Shown one piece after another: positions 1-8,503 of a stretch of 64,000 nt of DNA. The first letter of the stretch is position 1; the number at the start of each line of letters is the position of its first letter. Under the pieces are notes generated by a model, which saw nothing but the letters and a program-made list of their open reading frames with translations, had not been told where the DNA came from and did not search any database. This DNA comes from an uncultured Eubacterium sp. (GTDB taxonomy: Bacteria; Bacillota; Clostridia; Oscillospirales; Acutalibacteraceae), in contig NZ_CAKTGT010000002.1 in assembly GCF_934561735.1 (NCBI RefSeq), forward strand, positions 1 to 64,000, read 5' to 3'. A program made the translations under genes and the position numbers.

Positions 1-26
1 AAAAAATAAAGCTGTCTCGGCTGATG

Positions 27-85
27 AAGACTATAAATTTTGCTGTTTCTGAACACAACAGCAGAGTTTACAGTCTTATTTTTTT
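27..85 (+). terminator. Long hairpin plus T-run just upstream of the YczE-like gene (terminator or attenuator)
   Basis: Arms at 27-47 and 57-77 pair over about 20 bp, with two G-U type pairs and one mismatch, and are followed by seven T residues at 79-85. The T-run ends only 12 bases before the ATG at 98, and the gene's Shine-Dalgarno (TAGGTG) lies between. It may be the terminator of a gene outside the window or an attenuator controlling the next gene; too little upstream sequence is present to decide. Confidence 0.7.
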
Positions 86-97
86 GTAGGTGATAAT

Positions 98-709
98 ATG
101 AAATTTAAAAAATATGCAACAAAAACGCTGATGATCGTTATCGGATCAATAATATCCGCATACGGAATTACGCTTGCAATAGGCGCAGGTTTCGGCGGCG
201 CAACACTTGCGATATTGTGGCAAGGGCTGACGAATGTAACAGGTATGTCAATCGGCACATCGTCGTTTGTTGTGGCTGTGGCAATGATAATTTTTGCCTT
301 TTTCTATGACAGAAAGCAAATCAATGTCGGCACAATTCTTTACCAAATCATTTACAGTTTTTTTGTGGATGTATTCACAAAGATTCAGCATTATACAGAT
401 ATTAAAGCGGTTAATTTTGTTATAATGCTACTTGGCATTGCTATATTTTCGTTCGGAACGGGGCTTTACTCCGCCGCTGATTTCGGCAGGGGCTCATATG
501 AAGCAGTCACATTTTCGCTTGCCGAAAAAAACGGGTGGAAAATCAAAATCGTGCGAATGGTTCTTGATATTATAATGGTAATTATCGGCGTTTTGCTCGG
601 CGGTAAATTCGGAATTTGCACAATTGTCACCGTTTTGCTCTCCGGTCCGATAATTCAGGCAACCGTAAGCATTGTTAAGAAATCAAAGATTTTAAAAAAC
701 ATTTCTTAA
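98..709 (+). CDS. YczE/YitT-like integral membrane protein
   Basis: The 203-residue protein has about five hydrophobic segments (near residues 8-30, 38-68, 80-95, 105-128 and 150-190) and glycine-rich loops such as AIGAGFGGA and GLYSAADFGRGSYEA. These resemble the YczE/YyaS branch of the YitT-like membrane protein family, whose biochemical role is unknown. The ATG at 98 is preceded by TAGGTGAT. No partner gene lies next to it. The upstream hairpin suggests transcription could be attenuated, but that is inference. Membrane localisation is certain from composition; the family assignment is by recognition only. Confidence 0.6.
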   Translation: MKFKKYATKTLMIVIGSIISAYGITLAIGAGFGGATLAILWQGLTNVTGMSIGTSSFVVAVAMIIFAFFYDRKQINVGTILYQIIYSFFVDVFTKIQHYTDIKAVNFVIMLLGIAIFSFGTGLYSAADFGRGSYEAVTFSLAEKNGWKIKIVRMVLDIIMVIIGVLLGGKFGICTIVTVLLSGPIIQATVSIVKKSKILKNIS

Positions 710-802
710 ATTTCTCATACAAGCCTGAAAGTGATAAGACATACAAAAAGGACGGAATTCGATTTGAACAAGTCCGTAAAAAATGGACAATAGAAAAAAG
801 GA

Positions 803-833
803 CCCTCTTGATGTAGAATATACATCAGGAGGG
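803..833 (+). repeat. 13-bp stem hairpin of probable IS origin
   Basis: CCCTCTTGATGTA pairs with TACATCAGGAGGG across a five-base loop, with one T-G pair. The 3' arm contains the GGAGGG that serves as ribosome-binding site for the truncated transposase reading frame at 841, so the hairpin would hide that site when folded. Hairpins that sequester a transposase start are known in insertion sequences; the assignment here is inference. Confidence 0.45.
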
Positions 834-840
834 ATTTTTA

Positions 841-915
841 ATGCCAAGAAATTATCGAAACATAAGTGTTTATGAAAAAATAACAGAATTTGAGCCAATA
901 CGAAAATCTTTATAA
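841..915 (+). pseudogene. N-terminal remnant of an IS3-type OrfA/HTH transposase
   Basis: The frame opens with ATG after GGAGGG and reads MPRNYRNISVYEK before drifting and stopping after 24 codons. The opening resembles the common clostridial transposase start of the form MPRxYRxIxxYEKEI, which normally continues into a helix-turn-helix. The helix-turn-helix and catalytic part are absent, so this is a dead fragment. Recognition is from memory of the family; a profile search would be needed to confirm it. Confidence 0.4.
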
Positions 916-1407
916 AAGAATAAATAAAGAATACGGCTTTGCGTACTCCTTTACCATCCTTTGATATTTATTAAAAAACCAAAAAGCTGCAAACGGCAAA
1001 AACCATTTACAGCTCAAATATTACTTTTAATATAATTATATCAAATTTTGGTTCAAAACATTTAGTCGCCGGCAGAACATATTGTATTGTTCTTCGGATT
1101 CAAACCATTCTTTTTTAACCTCGTGGATTTGGATTTGATTGAGTCCGACTGATTACTTTTTTATAACTTTATATTTAAGATAACAAAAATGCAATAAAAT
1201 TAACATTTTGCCCTCATTATTGCCCTCATTTGATTTATACGTGTTGGTAAAACAGCCTATTTATAAGGGTTTTGATAATGAAATATTAGCCTCAATTCCT
1301 TCTGCCCCTGCCGTTTTAGTGCTTTTCAATGAAAAAATTTTGTAAAACGCTTCGGTTTACATCTATTAATTTTATATTTATATTTTTAAAATAAGGTAAA
1401 ACTCCTG

Positions 1408-1482
1408 CTCAAAACAGTGATGAATAAAGTTAAAGGTACCGATGTGGAACAGCTTTTGAGAGAAAGCGGATTAATTAAATAA
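1408..1482 (+). pseudogene. C-terminal gene fragment of unknown family
   Basis: An open stretch ending at TAA 1480-1482 encodes LKTVMNKVKGTDVEQLLRES and a short tail. It has normal amino-acid composition and is followed 11 bases later by a good hairpin (1493-1521), the arrangement expected for the 3' end of a real gene. No plausible start or ribosome site exists upstream. I cannot name the family. Confidence 0.3.
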
Positions 1483-1492
1483 CCAAAAGCAT

Positions 1493-1521
1493 GGGAGGCA
1501 GTTTAAATCGAATTGCCTCCC
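1493..1521 (+). terminator. Hairpin terminator of the lost gene
   Basis: GGGAGGCA at 1493-1500 pairs perfectly with TGCCTCCC at 1514-1521; the following sequence is T-rich but without a long T-run. It follows the orphan C-terminal fragment. Confidence 0.5.
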
Positions 1522-1600
1522 TATTTGAATATTTTATAAGAAATTATTAGTTATGAATTAACGGATAATTTTATTCGATATCCTTGCTTTTTTAGTTTAT

Positions 1601-1629
1601 TTGAAAAATGCAATCTTTTGTGATATTAT
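1601..1629 (+). promoter_or_regulatory. Promoter of the two-component operon
   Basis: TTGAAA (1601-1606) and TATTAT (1624-1629) are separated by 17 bases, about 40 bases upstream of the response-regulator ATG. Confidence 0.65.
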
Positions 1630-1668
1630 AATTGTGTTAACAATACTGTGTTTTTTGGTGGTGCAGAG

Positions 1669-2367
1669 ATGAAAATTGCGATTTGTGATGATAATTTGAA
1701 TATAGTTGATGAGGTTAAGAATTTGCTTGATGAGTACGCTTTGAGCAAAAATCTTTCTCTTGATATTTCGACCTTCAACGACGGACAAGCCGTGCTTGAA
1801 AGTGACGAAAGATTTAATATTGCTATCCTTGATGTTGAAATGCCAAATATGGACGGCATTAAGCTTGGCGAAGCTTTGCGTAAACAAAACAAGCAAATTG
1901 TACTTATTTATCTTACGGCGCACAGTCAGTATCTTGATTCTGCGCTTAATTTGAATGCCACTCGCTTTTTTGAAAAGCCGATTGACAAGGCTCGTTTTTT
2001 CAACGGAATCGACAACGCACTTGAAAGAATAGACAACAGTTCAATCAGCTTTTATATCCGAGATGACAAAACGCAGGTACGAATTTCAGCAGAAAATATC
2101 GTTTATGTTGAAATAGAACGCAGAAAAACAAAAATCGTAACAGACGAAAAAGAATATTACACAACACATACGCTTGATTATTTCAAAGAGCGACTTGTAA
2201 GCTCGGTTTTTGCCCAGCCTCACAAAAGCTATATTGTTAACTTGAATTATATCACGGCTTATGAGCGAACCGGCATTGTGCTTGATGATAAGTACAAAAT
2301 ACCTGTTTCACGCAGTAAGCAAACGGAATTTCATACTGCTTTTATTAGATTTATGGAGGGCAAGTGA
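1669..2367 (+). CDS. LytTR-family response regulator (AgrA/LytR type)
   Basis: This 232-residue protein has a receiver domain (about 1-120) with acidic pair Asp8-Asp9, phospho-acceptor Asp55 in AILDVEMPNMDG and Lys103 in FFEKP. A LytTR DNA-binding domain (about 130-228) follows, including the typical AQPHKSYIVNLNYI and IPVSRSK segments. A GTG seven codons upstream is open, but ATG 1669 begins the conserved MKIAICDDN and has GCAGAG just before it. Its stop overlaps the kinase start by one base, so the pair is translationally coupled. It should bind paired direct repeats at target promoters; the adjacent subtilase is the obvious candidate target, but I see no clear repeat there. Confidence 0.93.
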   Translation: MKIAICDDNLNIVDEVKNLLDEYALSKNLSLDISTFNDGQAVLESDERFNIAILDVEMPNMDGIKLGEALRKQNKQIVLIYLTAHSQYLDSALNLNATRFFEKPIDKARFFNGIDNALERIDNSSISFYIRDDKTQVRISAENIVYVEIERRKTKIVTDEKEYYTTHTLDYFKERLVSSVFAQPHKSYIVNLNYITAYERTGIVLDDKYKIPVSRSKQTEFHTAFIRFMEGK

Positions 2368-3647
2368 TGAATTATTTATGTATCGGACTAAACTATATTT
2401 TTGAATTTTTAATTGTTGTTTCATTTTGCAACAGAATGATGGAAAAGAAGTTTAAATATACAAATATTCTGCTTTTCACTTTCCCTTTGTATGTCCTCGC
2501 TTTTGCTTTGTATTTTGTTTTTGAAAATATTTTGTTAAACAATATAATTACTTTTTTAATCTACTTTTTCACGATGTTTATCGGATATAAAGAAAAAGTG
2601 TTGAAGCAAATAATCTATACTGCTTATTTATGCATAATCAATTATGTATCAGAAGCTGTTTTTGTTCCCTTTATGTTCCCTAAATACACGACAATAACCC
2701 AATTTGATACATTATCCGATACACAGATTCTTTTGATTTCGCTGGGTTCAAAAATGCTAAATTTCATTTTTGTTCAATTGTTTATACTTTTGTTGAAGCA
2801 TAGAGAATTTAACGAAAACAAAAAGCTTTTGCCGTTGTTTATTTATCCTATAATCTCATTGTACTATAATTCTGAAATTTGTGTCTTGACAGACAAATAT
2901 GATTTTGCAAAATCCGACCTAAATAAATACATATTTATTTCGGTAATGATTACCGTAATGTGTATTGTTATTTTCATCTATTATGATTTACTGAACGAGC
3001 AGGACAAAAAGCTAAAGGAATTTGAAAAAGAACAACAATTTGTGGAACTGAACGATTCATATATGCAAGTGCTGGAAAGCCAAAACAACGAAATGCATAT
3101 GATTGTTCACGATGTAAAAAACCACTACGCCGCCATTGCTTCGATGGATGATGCAAATGAAATACACGACTATATCTCAAGCATTGCAAACGATATACAA
3201 AAATATCAGATTGTCAAATTAACAAATAACAAAATGCTTGATTTGCTTTTGAGCAAGTATAAAGTTGAGTGCTCTGCCAACGCAGTTGAATTCAATGCCG
3301 AGGTCAAAACAGCAAATCTAAACTATATCGACGACAGTGATTTGTCAATCATCATTTGCAATTTGCTTGACAATGCCGTGCAAGCTGCGTCAAAAAGCAA
3401 CGCAAAACAAATTTCACTCTCTCTGCGACGAGTGAACAATTTTGATGTGCTGACGGTCACAAACTCCTGCGACGCCGAGCCACAATCCACAAACGGCAAA
3501 ATAGCCACAAGCAAAAAAGACAAAACCTCCCACGGTTACGGAATGAGGCTGATAGAAAAATACGCACGAAAAAACAATGCCGAATACGAATGGCATTATG
3601 AAAACGACAAAAACATATTTGTATCAACATTGATATTCAAAAGATAA
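2367..3647 (+). CDS. AgrC-like GHKL sensor histidine kinase
   Basis: The 426-residue protein has about six N-terminal hydrophobic segments (residues 5-205), a short coiled linker and a kinase core. The core has the H-box His248 (IVHDVKNHYAAI), the N-box Asn332 (ICNLLDNAVQAA) and a G-box (HGYGMRLIEKYA). This is the layout of peptide-sensing AgrC/ComD-type kinases of the GHKL superfamily. ATG 2367 is chosen because GGAGGG lies seven bases before it; a GTG at 2364 is the alternative. No AgrB or AgrD gene is adjacent, so its ligand is unknown. Confidence 0.9.
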   Translation: MNYLCIGLNYIFEFLIVVSFCNRMMEKKFKYTNILLFTFPLYVLAFALYFVFENILLNNIITFLIYFFTMFIGYKEKVLKQIIYTAYLCIINYVSEAVFVPFMFPKYTTITQFDTLSDTQILLISLGSKMLNFIFVQLFILLLKHREFNENKKLLPLFIYPIISLYYNSEICVLTDKYDFAKSDLNKYIFISVMITVMCIVIFIYYDLLNEQDKKLKEFEKEQQFVELNDSYMQVLESQNNEMHMIVHDVKNHYAAIASMDDANEIHDYISSIANDIQKYQIVKLTNNKMLDLLLSKYKVECSANAVEFNAEVKTANLNYIDDSDLSIIICNLLDNAVQAASKSNAKQISLSLRRVNNFDVLTVTNSCDAEPQSTNGKIATSKKDKTSHGYGMRLIEKYARKNNAEYEWHYENDKNIFVSTLIFKR

Positions 3648-3667
3648 AAGTGTTTTCAACAGCCTAT

Positions 3668-3703
3668 AGAGTACACACAAATTTTTGTGTGCACTCTTTT
3701 TTA
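3668..3703 (+). terminator. Terminator after the kinase gene
   Basis: AGAGTACACACAAA pairs with TTTGTGTGCACTCT (3668-3697, one mismatch) and a run of T residues follows. Confidence 0.85.
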
Positions 3704-3750
3704 TCATTTTTTTACCGATTTTACATAAAAAATAGCACATTTTTGCAAAT

Positions 3751-3780
3751 TTGCAGATTTTTATATTTTTCTGATATATA
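3751..3780 (+). promoter_or_regulatory. Candidate promoter of the subtilase gene
   Basis: TTGCAG (3751-3756) and TATATA (3775-3780) are 18 bases apart, about 30 bases before the ATG at 3810. The region is very AT-rich, so chance matches are possible. Confidence 0.45.
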
Positions 3781-3809
3781 TTAAATGCAACAGAAAGGAG
3801 ATTTTAGAA

Positions 3810-6800
3810 ATGAAAAAGCTAATATCTGCAATATTAACAGCAACAATAATAGCAACATGCGTTCCGATGATTTCGTATGCAAATGAGAGCACGGATGTAA
3901 TGAGCGATTACAACGCCGTTGTGTCCGAATACGATGCAGGCAAAAGATTTATCGGCGGAGTGATTCTCACGGAAGATTCGGATGAAGTGATGATTGACGA
4001 TATGACCGTTTCGTGCGATGAAAAGGTCACCACTGTAGACGGAACCGTTATGGTGCCGATTGACAGCCTGTGCGACCATATCACCGCAACATATATGCCG
4101 GCTAACGAATTGAGGGGATATTCCAAAATCGAATATGAAAATTCTGTGGTTTGGTTCAGCGAAACTTCGGGTGTAATCAACACCTGCGTTGACGGCGAAG
4201 ACAATTTTGAGGTGCTTGATGAAACGCCGTATAAAACCGATGACACTGTTATGGTTCCGCTCGAATCTTTTGCCGACGCATTGGGATATGAAGTTAAAGA
4301 AAGCAATCAAGACGGAACTCATTATCTCCTCACTCAACCGTATCAAACCGCCCGTTTGCTTGTTTCAACAAATAAGAGAAATATTAACACCGAGGGTGCA
4401 CTTGCATCGGTCAGAGATGAAAAAAATGATATAACCGTTTTGCAATATAATACTGCCGAAGAAGCAAAATCGGCAATGGAAAGCCTTGCGGAAACTAAAG
4501 GTGTAACAAATGTTGAGCCTGATTGTATTATGTCAACAAATATGTTTGCCGGACTTAATCATGGTAGCGGAGAACTTGACACAACGGCGGGTCACAGAGA
4601 TGAAGGCGCAAGCGAAGCAATACATGTTGACGATATGCTCGAGCCGTTAAAGAATGAAAAATTGAACAATATAACCGTTGGTGTTATTGACAGCGGTGTT
4701 TGCTCAACTCACGAAGCGTTAAAGGACAGAACCATCTGTGCCAATGTTGATTTCAGCTCTGACGAACAGGAAACCTCCGAAGATAATAACGGTCACGGTA
4801 CGCATGTTACGGGTATTGTACTTGATAACACTCTTGATAATGTTAAAGTTCTTGCTGTTAAGGCTATGAACGGAGAAGGTAAAGGAACAGATTATCAAAT
4901 ATACCAAGCAATGCAGTATGCGGTTAACAATGGCGCAAAACTTCTTAATATGAGCCTTGGCAGATACGGCAAAAGTGATTTGCTTACCGAATATGTTCAA
5001 GAACTTTGGAACAAAAACATATCCGTTGTTGTTGCGGCAGGTAATGAGCATTGGTTTGCCGATGAATTCACTCCTGCCGGAATAGTTGAATGTATTACAG
5101 TTGCGGCGGTCGATAATGATGTTGCACATAATTTAACAGGAAGATTTACAAACGGCGGTTATCCAACCGACTGTTACGCTCCGGGATTAAATATATACAG
5201 CACATGGATATATGATGATAACTTTAAAGGCTACAGGGAATGTACGGGAACATCTATGTCCACTCCGTTTTGTGCCGCCGCTGTTGCAAATATGTATTCA
5301 TACGACAGTGAATATACGGCACAATATGTTCATGACAGAATAAGAAGCGAATGTCAACCGTTTTTGTCGGGAAAATATGTTCATCATGAATATAAGGATT
5401 GGGTAATGGGTGTACTTGATTGCAGAAGCCTTATAGATTTTAACCGTACAGCAATGCCGACGGTAAGCACATATCCCGATTACCTTACGGAAACTCAAAT
5501 GAACACCATCACTTGTGAAGATGAAAATGCAGAAATTTATTATACTACCGACGGTTCCCGTGCTTCAAAAGAAAACGGCACCTTGTATACGGAACCTATA
5601 GCGGTTGATAAAACCATGCGTATTCATGTTATTGCATATTGTGAGGGAAAAGGACAAAGCTATCAGGAATATTACGATTACATTATGGTTGTTACAGCCG
5701 ATGAGAGCAAGTTCACAAGGGATAACTACGGCGTAATTACATCGTTTGATTATACAAAGGGAGAAGATAAATATCTTCGTATTCCGGATATGGTAAAAGG
5801 TGAATATGTATTCGGAATAGGCGACAATGTGTTTAAAGATAACGATGACCTTGTAACAATCTTTTTGCCTGAAAGATGCAATTCAATCGGAGATTATGCC
5901 TTTTATGATTGTAACAATTTGGGCAAGGTAAACGGTAAAGGCGTTGAAAATGTCGGAAAATATGCTTTTTATAATTCCAACACAGGAGAAAGAAACAACA
6001 ATTCAAAAGATGAAATCATCTTAGGTGAATTGAAAAAAATAGGAGCATTTGCGTTTTACGAAACATTCGGATATAAATCATTGGTGTCCGAAAAGTTGAC
6101 GGAAATTCCGGAATCTGCATTGCAAGGGTGTGGTATTGAATATCTGTATGCTCCGAATGTTACTTCAATAGGCAAAAACGCTTTTAAGGATGACCATTAT
6201 TTTTCAATGGACTTTGAATTCCCTAAAGTAACAGAAATAGGCTATCACGCTTTTGAAAATTGCAGAGTCCATCACATTGAATTACCGGAATTAACCGATG
6301 CTTCGGGTTTGGGTGAGGGTGTATTTTACAACAGCAGTCTTTATTCGATAGATTTGCCTAATCTTGTGGGCGAAATACCTCGTGATACCTTTTTTAAATC
6401 TCAATTAAGGACGGTTAATTTGCCGAAAGTCACTTCGGTGGAGGTCGGTGCTTTTGATGAATGTGAAAACCTTAAAGAACTCGTTTTGGAAAATGTAAAA
6501 GAATTTAAAAGTAATTTATGGACGGGTATACATATTAAAGGTGTAGGTTATGATTACGGAAATATCGAAAGAGTATCAATGCCTAATTGTGAATCGTTTA
6601 CAGGTCAGATTTGGTCATATTATCTGAGAGAACTTGATTTGCCAAAGTGTAAAAACCTGCGAAGCGTATATTCAAATTCATTAAAATATGTATATTTGCC
6701 TAATCTTGAATATTTGAATGAGTATACATCAAACAAGAAAACCTTTGGCTTTAAATGTCCGAATCTTTTATATGCTTATTTACCAAAACTCAAAAGTATT

Positions 6801-8363
6801 TCAGGAAATGATGAAGCTACGCATTCTATTTTCCTTGACTGCTTTAATCTTGAAAAAATAGATTTACCGAGTCTTGATTTCGATTCATACAAACCCGAAT
6901 GTAAGCGTAAACTTATTAACACCATATCCGATTACTCATATGAAGATAAATGTAAGCTTAAAATAGTAAACGCACCGTATTATGCCGATAAAAAAGCATT
7001 AGGTATATACGGTCATGGATTTCTTGACGGGAAAATTCCTTCATTTAAAATACTTGAAGATTTGCCGTCAACTCAATCCGGCGGAGATTTAAGTATTGAT
7101 GTTTCGGGCTTCAACATTTCGTATCAATGGTATTATTCAAAGGACAATACAAATTTTGAGCCGATTAAAGGTGCTGTTAATGAATCGTTCTCACCGTCAA
7201 AGCCGGGATATTATTGCGTTGATGTAATCCAAAGCAATTATACACAAAGCGGCACAAAGAGATCTTCTGTATGTAATTACACCGATGAAAGAGTTGTAAA
7301 TCCTTCGGTTAATTTAACCGTAACGGCTCAAAACGAATTTTCGGTATCTGCCGATAATTACACATATACGGCAGAGAAAAACGGAGAAACATATTCAATC
7401 AATGTGTCTGTTCCAAAAGGAAATCTTGTAACGGTAGATTATCTCAACGATGATTTTGAAGCATGGATAAATGATAAAAACCGAACCGTGTCGGACAAAG
7501 CGAATTATACTTTCAGAATTGCCGGCGACACCGTGATTAACTGCGTTTCAAAAAATGCGGGCGTTGTATCATTTTACAATGCAAACGGTGACCTCATCTC
7601 ATCAAAGAAGTTCACAAAATTCACAATCGGTTCTTTCCCTGCCGCACCAACTCTGTACGGTCACACCTTTACGGGTTGGGACAAAACCGCAGAGGAAATT
7701 GACGAAGCGGTCAAAGCAGGCAAATCCGTAAAGGTAACGGCTCAATATAAAAAGAATTTGACATACTACAGCCTTGTATTAAACGGCGGAGAGGTAGTAG
7801 ATACTTCAAGTGACGATTACAACGGCGAAATGTCTTTCAGAGAATTTTCAACCGTTACGGTCAAGGCAAGCTTTGAAACACCGATATTCAGATATTGGGT
7901 TGACGGCAACGGCAACATTGTAAGCTATCGCAGCGAATATAAGTTTTATATGTCAAACAATCTTGAATTAACTGCTGTTTACGGCGAAACCCCTGCTACT
8001 AAACAACCGATTATTAAGATAACTAAAGTTTTTGAGGACGCAGAAAACAAAAGATTGGTATTTACATCTGAAAGAGATATACCTAATAATTATACGGTGT
8101 TAGAACATGGTATTTTGCTTTCCAGAGATAATGAAATTTTAATGGGAAGAATTCCTTTAACTTTAGATTATGACGGTACATTAATTAAATGTACATCTAT
8201 TACTAAAGGCAATGTAGGAACTTATTCGGCAAATAAAAAGATTGTAGATGAGGTTAGGACTTGGGGTGCGGTTGCTTATGTTATATATCAAAAACCAAAC
8301 GGAGAAGTAAAAACATTATATTCAGATTTAATAAAGAAAAAATATTTAACCGATAACATTTAA
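3810..8363 (+). CDS. Very large secreted subtilase (S8) with LRR and Ig-like modules
   Basis: This 1517-residue protein starts with a signal peptide (about 1-25, cut near SYANES). Residues 50-175 resemble the copper-amine-oxidase-N stalk domain and 180-245 resemble an I9-type propeptide. The S8 core (about 285-545) has Asp294 (GVIDSG), His329 (NNGHGTHV), oxyanion Asn412 (AAGN) and Ser482 (GTSMSTP), so it should be active. It is followed by a chitobiase-like C-terminal module (YYTTDGS), BspA-type LRRs (about 640-1080), an Ig-like region (SYQWYYSKD) and InlB-type repeats (HTFTGWDKTAEE). There is no LPxTG anchor or SLH domain. RBS AGAAAGGAG precedes ATG 3810. It is probably an extracellular host- or diet-protein protease; a role in processing the neighbouring small peptide is speculative. 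Confidence 0.93.
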   Translation: MKKLISAILTATIIATCVPMISYANESTDVMSDYNAVVSEYDAGKRFIGGVILTEDSDEVMIDDMTVSCDEKVTTVDGTVMVPIDSLCDHITATYMPANELRGYSKIEYENSVVWFSETSGVINTCVDGEDNFEVLDETPYKTDDTVMVPLESFADALGYEVKESNQDGTHYLLTQPYQTARLLVSTNKRNINTEGALASVRDEKNDITVLQYNTAEEAKSAMESLAETKGVTNVEPDCIMSTNMFAGLNHGSGELDTTAGHRDEGASEAIHVDDMLEPLKNEKLNNITVGVIDSGVCSTHEALKDRTICANVDFSSDEQETSEDNNGHGTHVTGIVLDNTLDNVKVLAVKAMNGEGKGTDYQIYQAMQYAVNNGAKLLNMSLGRYGKSDLLTEYVQELWNKNISVVVAAGNEHWFADEFTPAGIVECITVAAVDNDVAHNLTGRFTNGGYPTDCYAPGLNIYSTWIYDDNFKGYRECTGTSMSTPFCAAAVANMYSYDSEYTAQYVHDRIRSECQPFLSGKYVHHEYKDWVMGVLDCRSLIDFNRTAMPTVSTYPDYLTETQMNTITCEDENAEIYYTTDGSRASKENGTLYTEPIAVDKTMRIHVIAYCEGKGQSYQEYYDYIMVVTADESKFTRDNYGVITSFDYTKGEDKYLRIPDMVKGEYVFGIGDNVFKDNDDLVTIFLPERCNSIGDYAFYDCNNLGKVNGKGVENVGKYAFYNSNTGERNNNSKDEIILGELKKIGAFAFYETFGYKSLVSEKLTEIPESALQGCGIEYLYAPNVTSIGKNAFKDDHYFSMDFEFPKVTEIGYHAFENCRVHHIELPELTDASGLGEGVFYNSSLYSIDLPNLVGEIPRDTFFKSQLRTVNLPKVTSVEVGAFDECENLKELVLENVKEFKSNLWTGIHIKGVGYDYGNIERVSMPNCESFTGQIWSYYLRELDLPKCKNLRSVYSNSLKYVYLPNLEYLNEYTSNKKTFGFKCPNLLYAYLPKLKSISGNDEATHSIFLDCFNLEKIDLPSLDFDSYKPECKRKLINTISDYSYEDKCKLKIVNAPYYADKKALGIYGHGFLDGKIPSFKILEDLPSTQSGGDLSIDVSGFNISYQWYYSKDNTNFEPIKGAVNESFSPSKPGYYCVDVIQSNYTQSGTKRSSVCNYTDERVVNPSVNLTVTAQNEFSVSADNYTYTAEKNGETYSINVSVPKGNLVTVDYLNDDFEAWINDKNRTVSDKANYTFRIAGDTVINCVSKNAGVVSFYNANGDLISSKKFTKFTIGSFPAAPTLYGHTFTGWDKTAEEIDEAVKAGKSVKVTAQYKKNLTYYSLVLNGGEVVDTSSDDYNGEMSFREFSTVTVKASFETPIFRYWVDGNGNIVSYRSEYKFYMSNNLELTAVYGETPATKQPIIKITKVFEDAENKRLVFTSERDIPNNYTVLEHGILLSRDNEILMGRIPLTLDYDGTLIKCTSITKGNVGTYSANKKIVDEVRTWGAVAYVIYQKPNGEVKTLYSDLIKKKYLTDNI

Positions 8364-8379
8364 AAAGGAGGTGTTTTTT

Positions 8380-8490
8380 ATCAAAAAGGTATATATTAAA
8401 CCAAATTCTGATTTTGTTAATTTTACAAATTGTGAAATTATTTCAACAAGCACTACAGAACCCGATATAGATATAGGCGGAGATTATTAA
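8380..8490 (+). CDS. 36-residue peptide gene with an apparent ATC start
   Basis: Seventeen bases after the subtilase stop, a near-perfect Shine-Dalgarno (AAGGAGGTG, 8365-8373) precedes an open frame that begins IKKVYIKPNSDF, continues through EIISTSTTEPDID and ends IGGDY. It resembles the abundant clostridial short peptides that begin KKxYxKP, carry an I-x-TS motif and have acidic tails. The codon at the ideal spacing (8380) is ATC rather than ATG. The only in-frame standard start, GTG 8371, lies inside the Shine-Dalgarno. The gene therefore uses a rare start, or an ATG has been lost by mutation. Function is unknown; a peptide signal or precursor is conceivable. Confidence 0.5.
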   Translation: MKKVYIKPNSDFVNFTNCEIISTSTTEPDIDIGGDY

Positions 8491-8503
8491 AAAAGCTAAA
8501 AAA

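Larger units (their letters stand above)
710..1600. other. Gene-poor stretch with mobile-element and gene debris
   Basis: No intact gene is visible. It holds, in order, an IS-like terminal segment with a hairpin (803-833), a truncated transposase start (841-915), a minus-strand reading at 1260-1153 with a repeated N-E-G motif (NEGNNEGKM) ending in a stop, a short open C-terminal fragment (1408-1482) and a terminator (1493-1521). The rest is AT-rich sequence in which nothing can be assigned. The whole looks like a scar left after loss of one or more elements. Confidence 0.5.

Noticed and set aside
3834..4346. Long open frame on the minus strand inside the subtilase gene
   Set aside because: It lies entirely within a clearly coding, domain-bearing plus-strand gene, has odd composition and no ribosome site.
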